Shown here in pieces: positions 7,006 to 8,680 of a DNA stretch of 8,680 nt. The stretch is from positions 1 to 8,680 of the forward strand of contig QWOR01000120.1 of assembly GCA_003669575.1 (NCBI GenBank), read 5' to 3'. The position numbers were made by a program, and so were the translations under genes. Every line of letters starts with the position of its first letter. Position 1 is the first letter of the stretch. The notes beneath the pieces were generated by a model, which saw only the letters and a program-made list of their open reading frames with translations, did no database searches and had not been told where the DNA came from. This stretch comes from Planctomycetota bacterium. Its GTDB lineage: Bacteria; Planctomycetota; Planctomycetia; Planctomycetales; Planctomycetaceae.

Positions 7006-8205
7006 ATGCCATTTAGTACATATCGCTACGACCTCGTGCAGAGTGTCGAGGGTGTCGATACGGAGTCATGGAACGCGGTCTGTGGGCCTGAGCGGAACGC
7101 ATACCTCGATCTCCGATTTCTGCGAGCAGTCGAGAACTCCTTCGCGAAAGAAGCATCGTTCTGGTACCTCATCATCCGGAATGAACTGGGGCAGCCGATC
7201 GCCTGCACCTGCTTTACAAAGTATCTGGTCGATAGCGTGCTGATGGCCCCGCAAGTCATTCAGAACGCGATGGCCGGGGTCAGGAAGCTGTGGCCGTCGT
7301 TTCTCAAGTATCCCATTATGTTGTGCGGTATTCCGGTCAGCACCTGCCATCACCAGCTGGCGATCGCGGACAACGCCGACATGTCGCGTGTGCTGGTAAC
7401 TCTGAATACGGTTGCAGAGAAGCTGGCTCGCGAATCGGGCTGTCATCTAATCTCGTTCAAGGAGTTCCCGCCCGAGGCCGCGGTCCACATGGACGCCCTC
7501 AAGGAGCAGGGGTTCCTATGGGCTAGGAGTGTGGTGGCCTATAGCCTGAAGGGGGACTATTCCTCTTTTGATGAGTACTACGACTCGCGCAGCAAACCTC
7601 GTCGTGCCAAGATCCGTAAGACGTTGAAAAAACTGGAAGCCGCCGGTGTGACGTGCGAAGAGCGAAGCGGCGGGGAGGGGGTCGAGGATCTGTTCACCGA
7701 TGATGTCCATCGGCTCTATATGAATGTGCTGAATCGGGCCCAGGTGAAATTCGAGACGATCCCGGCCGACTTCTTCCGGGAACTGGCGCGACAGCTGCCC
7801 GAGGAGACGACGTTCACTCTGTTTCGCAAAGAGGGGCGAATCGTCGGGTTCTGTTGCGGGCTGCGGGGCGAAGAGCAGCACAACATGCTGTTCTGCGGGC
7901 TCGATTACTCGCTGAACGCCGATGCGGAGTTGTATTTCAATATCCTCTATCGCGGCCTGGGCCACGGGCTGGTCCCTGGCGTGAAGGTCGTCCACATCGG
8001 CGCAGCTGCGGATGAGTTCAAGCAGCACATCGGCTGTGTCGGCGAATCGATGTCGATCTATGTACGGGCCGTGGGAGCTGTCAGACACTTCCTGCTCAAG
8101 CAGGTTTTCGGGTTCCTGTTCGACACCAAGCCACTGCCAGTCGCTGCTCCAGCAGTTCCGATGGTGGAAGAGAAGGAACCCATCGAAGTCCGCCGCGCGG
8201 CTTAG
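7006..8205 (+). CDS. FemAB/GNAT-like acyltransferase (BioF2-like or COG3146-like)
   Basis: The 399 residues fit a double GNAT-fold protein of the FemAB / BioF2-like superfamily. Such proteins transfer acyl or aminoacyl groups, often to cell-wall or surface-polymer precursors. The first half has W22, then YLDLRFLRAVE (33-43), a strand and turn with GQPIACTCFTKYL (62-74), and LCGIPVSTCHHQLAI (106-120), which parallels the P-F-x-P-V-x-G block of COG3146 proteins. The second half starts near SFDEYYDSRSKPRRAKIRKTL (187-207), a basic helix typical of the family. It then shows the GNAT core: FTLFRKEGRIVGFCCGLRG (270-288), the D300 strand, the helix DAELYFNILYRGLGHG (306-321), and HIGAAADEFKQHIGC (330-344), a typical G-to-K-to-G closing block. 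A basic amphipathic helix and a Pro/Ala/Glu tail end the protein. There is no signal peptide, so it is cytoplasmic or peripheral. The substrate is unknown. Confidence 0.8.
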   Translation: MPFSTYRYDLVQSVEGVDTESWNAVCGPERNAYLDLRFLRAVENSFAKEASFWYLIIRNELGQPIACTCFTKYLVDSVLMAPQVIQNAMAGVRKLWPSFLKYPIMLCGIPVSTCHHQLAIADNADMSRVLVTLNTVAEKLARESGCHLISFKEFPPEAAVHMDALKEQGFLWARSVVAYSLKGDYSSFDEYYDSRSKPRRAKIRKTLKKLEAAGVTCEERSGGEGVEDLFTDDVHRLYMNVLNRAQVKFETIPADFFRELARQLPEETTFTLFRKEGRIVGFCCGLRGEEQHNMLFCGLDYSLNADAELYFNILYRGLGHGLVPGVKVVHIGAAADEFKQHIGCVGESMSIYVRAVGAVRHFLLKQVFGFLFDTKPLPVAAPAVPMVEEKEPIEVRRAA

Positions 8206-8217
8206 CGTCGTTCCAGT

Positions 8218-8257
8218 GGGTGGCACGCCCTTCCCAGTGCGTCAGGGCGTGCCACCC
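8218..8257. repeat. Perfect 14-bp inverted repeat (REP-like element or terminator)
   Basis: GGGTGGCACGCCCT (8218-8231) and AGGGCGTGCCACCC (8244-8257) are exact reverse complements around a 12-nt loop. The stem begins 12 nt after the acyltransferase stop, a normal place for a terminator, and is very GC-rich. No T-run follows. It may instead be a dispersed palindromic (REP-like) element. Confidence 0.75.
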
Positions 8258-8271
8258 GACCGCATTCGGTC
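8258..8271. repeat. Small hairpin abutting the 14-bp inverted repeat
   Basis: GACCG, a CATT loop and CGGTC form a 5-bp hairpin with no gap after the preceding stem. The two stems could stack as a double hairpin, an arrangement common in REP-type elements. Confidence 0.5.
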
Positions 8272-8291
8272 ATTCGCCATACCTCTCTCTT

Positions 8292-8303
8292 GCACAATTG
8301 TGC
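8292..8303. promoter_or_regulatory. 12-bp perfect palindrome GCACAATTGTGC
   Basis: This is a perfect palindrome followed by TTTAAG, lying 121 bp before the lipase-like start. It could be a dimeric regulator's operator for the downstream gene, or a short second terminator for the upstream gene. As an RNA hairpin with no loop it would be weak, so an operator seems more likely. Confidence 0.35.
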
Positions 8304-8355
8304 TTTAAGCCCCAGATCTACTATTGTCACAGTAATGGGCAACGTTCGCACTCAA

Positions 8356-8372
8356 TTCCCCCGAGAGGGGAA
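8356..8372 (+). promoter_or_regulatory. Short leader hairpin upstream of the lipase-like gene
   Basis: TTCCCC (8356-8361) pairs with GGGGAA (8367-8372) around a CGAGA loop, about 50 bp before ATG 8424. It could be part of the 5' untranslated leader. No clear -35/-10 pair was found nearby. Confidence 0.3.
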
Positions 8373-8423
8373 GAGATGCCGTTTCCACAATTTTGATCAC
8401 CATGTCTCACCGAGTAAAATGCC

Positions 8424-8680
8424 ATGCAAAGGCGGACATTCAATTCACTGGTGTTAGGCACAAGTTTCAGCATGCTCGGACGTGCCGAGGGAGATGATGG
8501 AGCACGGAAAACAGGGCCGGCGGGAAAGCTGTTAAGCTCAAGCCCGATCCGGACACACTTGAAAGGAGCTTCGGCCTGGAAGGTCCGGTACTTGTCGAAA
8601 GGCATGAACGAGATCAGTCACGAGGTGACCGGCCTCGTGATTGCTCCCTCCGAAAAAGGGACGAATCGTCCGATGATGAC
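8424..8680 (+). CDS. Tat-exported, secretory-lipase-like alpha/beta hydrolase, N-terminal part (3' end outside window)
   Basis: The frame runs open from ATG 8424 to the right edge, giving 85 codons. An in-frame TAA at 8415-8417 lies two codons upstream of this ATG, fixing it as the first possible start. The N-terminus is a twin-arginine signal: Q-R-R-T-F at 2-6, a hydrophobic stretch with SLVLGTSFSML (8-18), then a polar region from Arg20, so export via Tat is likely. The start of the mature domain (50-85) reads SAWKVRYLSKGMN, then EVTGLVIAPSEKGTNRPMM. This matches the opening strands of secreted lipase-like alpha/beta hydrolases, where a W-x-V-x-Y strand, a V-T-G-x-V-x-x-P block and an R-P strand precede the His-Gly-Thr oxyanion loop. 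The loop and the catalytic Ser, Asp and His lie beyond the edge, so activity cannot be judged. A weak CGAG lies 9 nt upstream of the start. Confidence 0.75.
   Translation, partial: MQRRTFNSLVLGTSFSMLGRAEGDDGARKTGPAGKLLSSSPIRTHLKGASAWKVRYLSKGMNEISHEVTGLVIAPSEKGTNRPMM

Noticed and set aside
7516..8226. 236-codon minus strand open frame
   Set aside because: Antisense to the acyltransferase; no recognisable domain and no plausible start context.
8327..8605. 92-codon minus strand open frame
   Set aside because: It overlaps the Tat signal and mature start of the lipase-like gene on the other strand, which has much better protein features.
1..8680. A defence system, CRISPR array, prophage or mobile element
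   Set aside because: No nuclease, helicase, reverse transcriptase, methylase, transposase or integrase motifs, and no regularly spaced repeats beyond the short heptamer array.

Overview
The window looks like a piece of a planctomycete chromosome, probably from the Planctomycetales. This is inferred, not proven. The protein cut by the left edge resembles a family I know mainly from that phylum. Genes are mostly single or in pairs and point both ways. Shine-Dalgarno sequences are weak or absent. Several proteins carry twin-arginine-type N-termini. The base composition is moderately GC-rich by eye. There is no rRNA, tRNA, CRISPR array, transposase, integrase or phage gene.

Layout, left to right. 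(1) The 3' part of a + strand gene (2-742) encodes a beta-rich domain followed by charged helices. (2) Converging on it, on the minus strand, are a HlyD-type periplasmic adaptor (809-2074) and, 167 bp upstream, a Tat/lipobox-type exported protein of unknown function (2242-3147). (3) A divergent intergenic region (3148-3426) holds a short telomere-like heptamer repeat. (4) A + strand pair follows: an M19 (renal-type) dipeptidase (3427-4506) and, 24 bp later, an ECF-like sigma factor (4531-5175). (5) Converging on the sigma factor is a minus-strand family I CoA-transferase of the acetyl-CoA hydrolase / 4-hydroxybutyrate CoA-transferase type (5242-6573). (6) A 432-bp divergent region precedes a + strand FemAB/GNAT-like acyltransferase (7006-8205). 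(7) A cluster of palindromes follows (8218-8303). (8) The window ends in the first 85 codons of a Tat-exported protein resembling secreted alpha/beta-hydrolase lipases (8424 to the right edge).

I see no single pathway uniting these genes. The adaptor and the exported protein may share a transcript, and the dipeptidase and sigma factor probably do. The other genes look independently expressed. The adaptor has no transport ATPase or permease beside it, the sigma factor has no visible anti-sigma factor or kinase, and the CoA-transferase has no neighbouring acyl-CoA enzymes. I read this as mostly ordinary chromosome. The points worth a second look are the palindrome cluster, the heptamer repeat, the dipeptidase-sigma pair, the uncharacterised Tat/lipobox protein, and the edge-truncated lipase-like gene.
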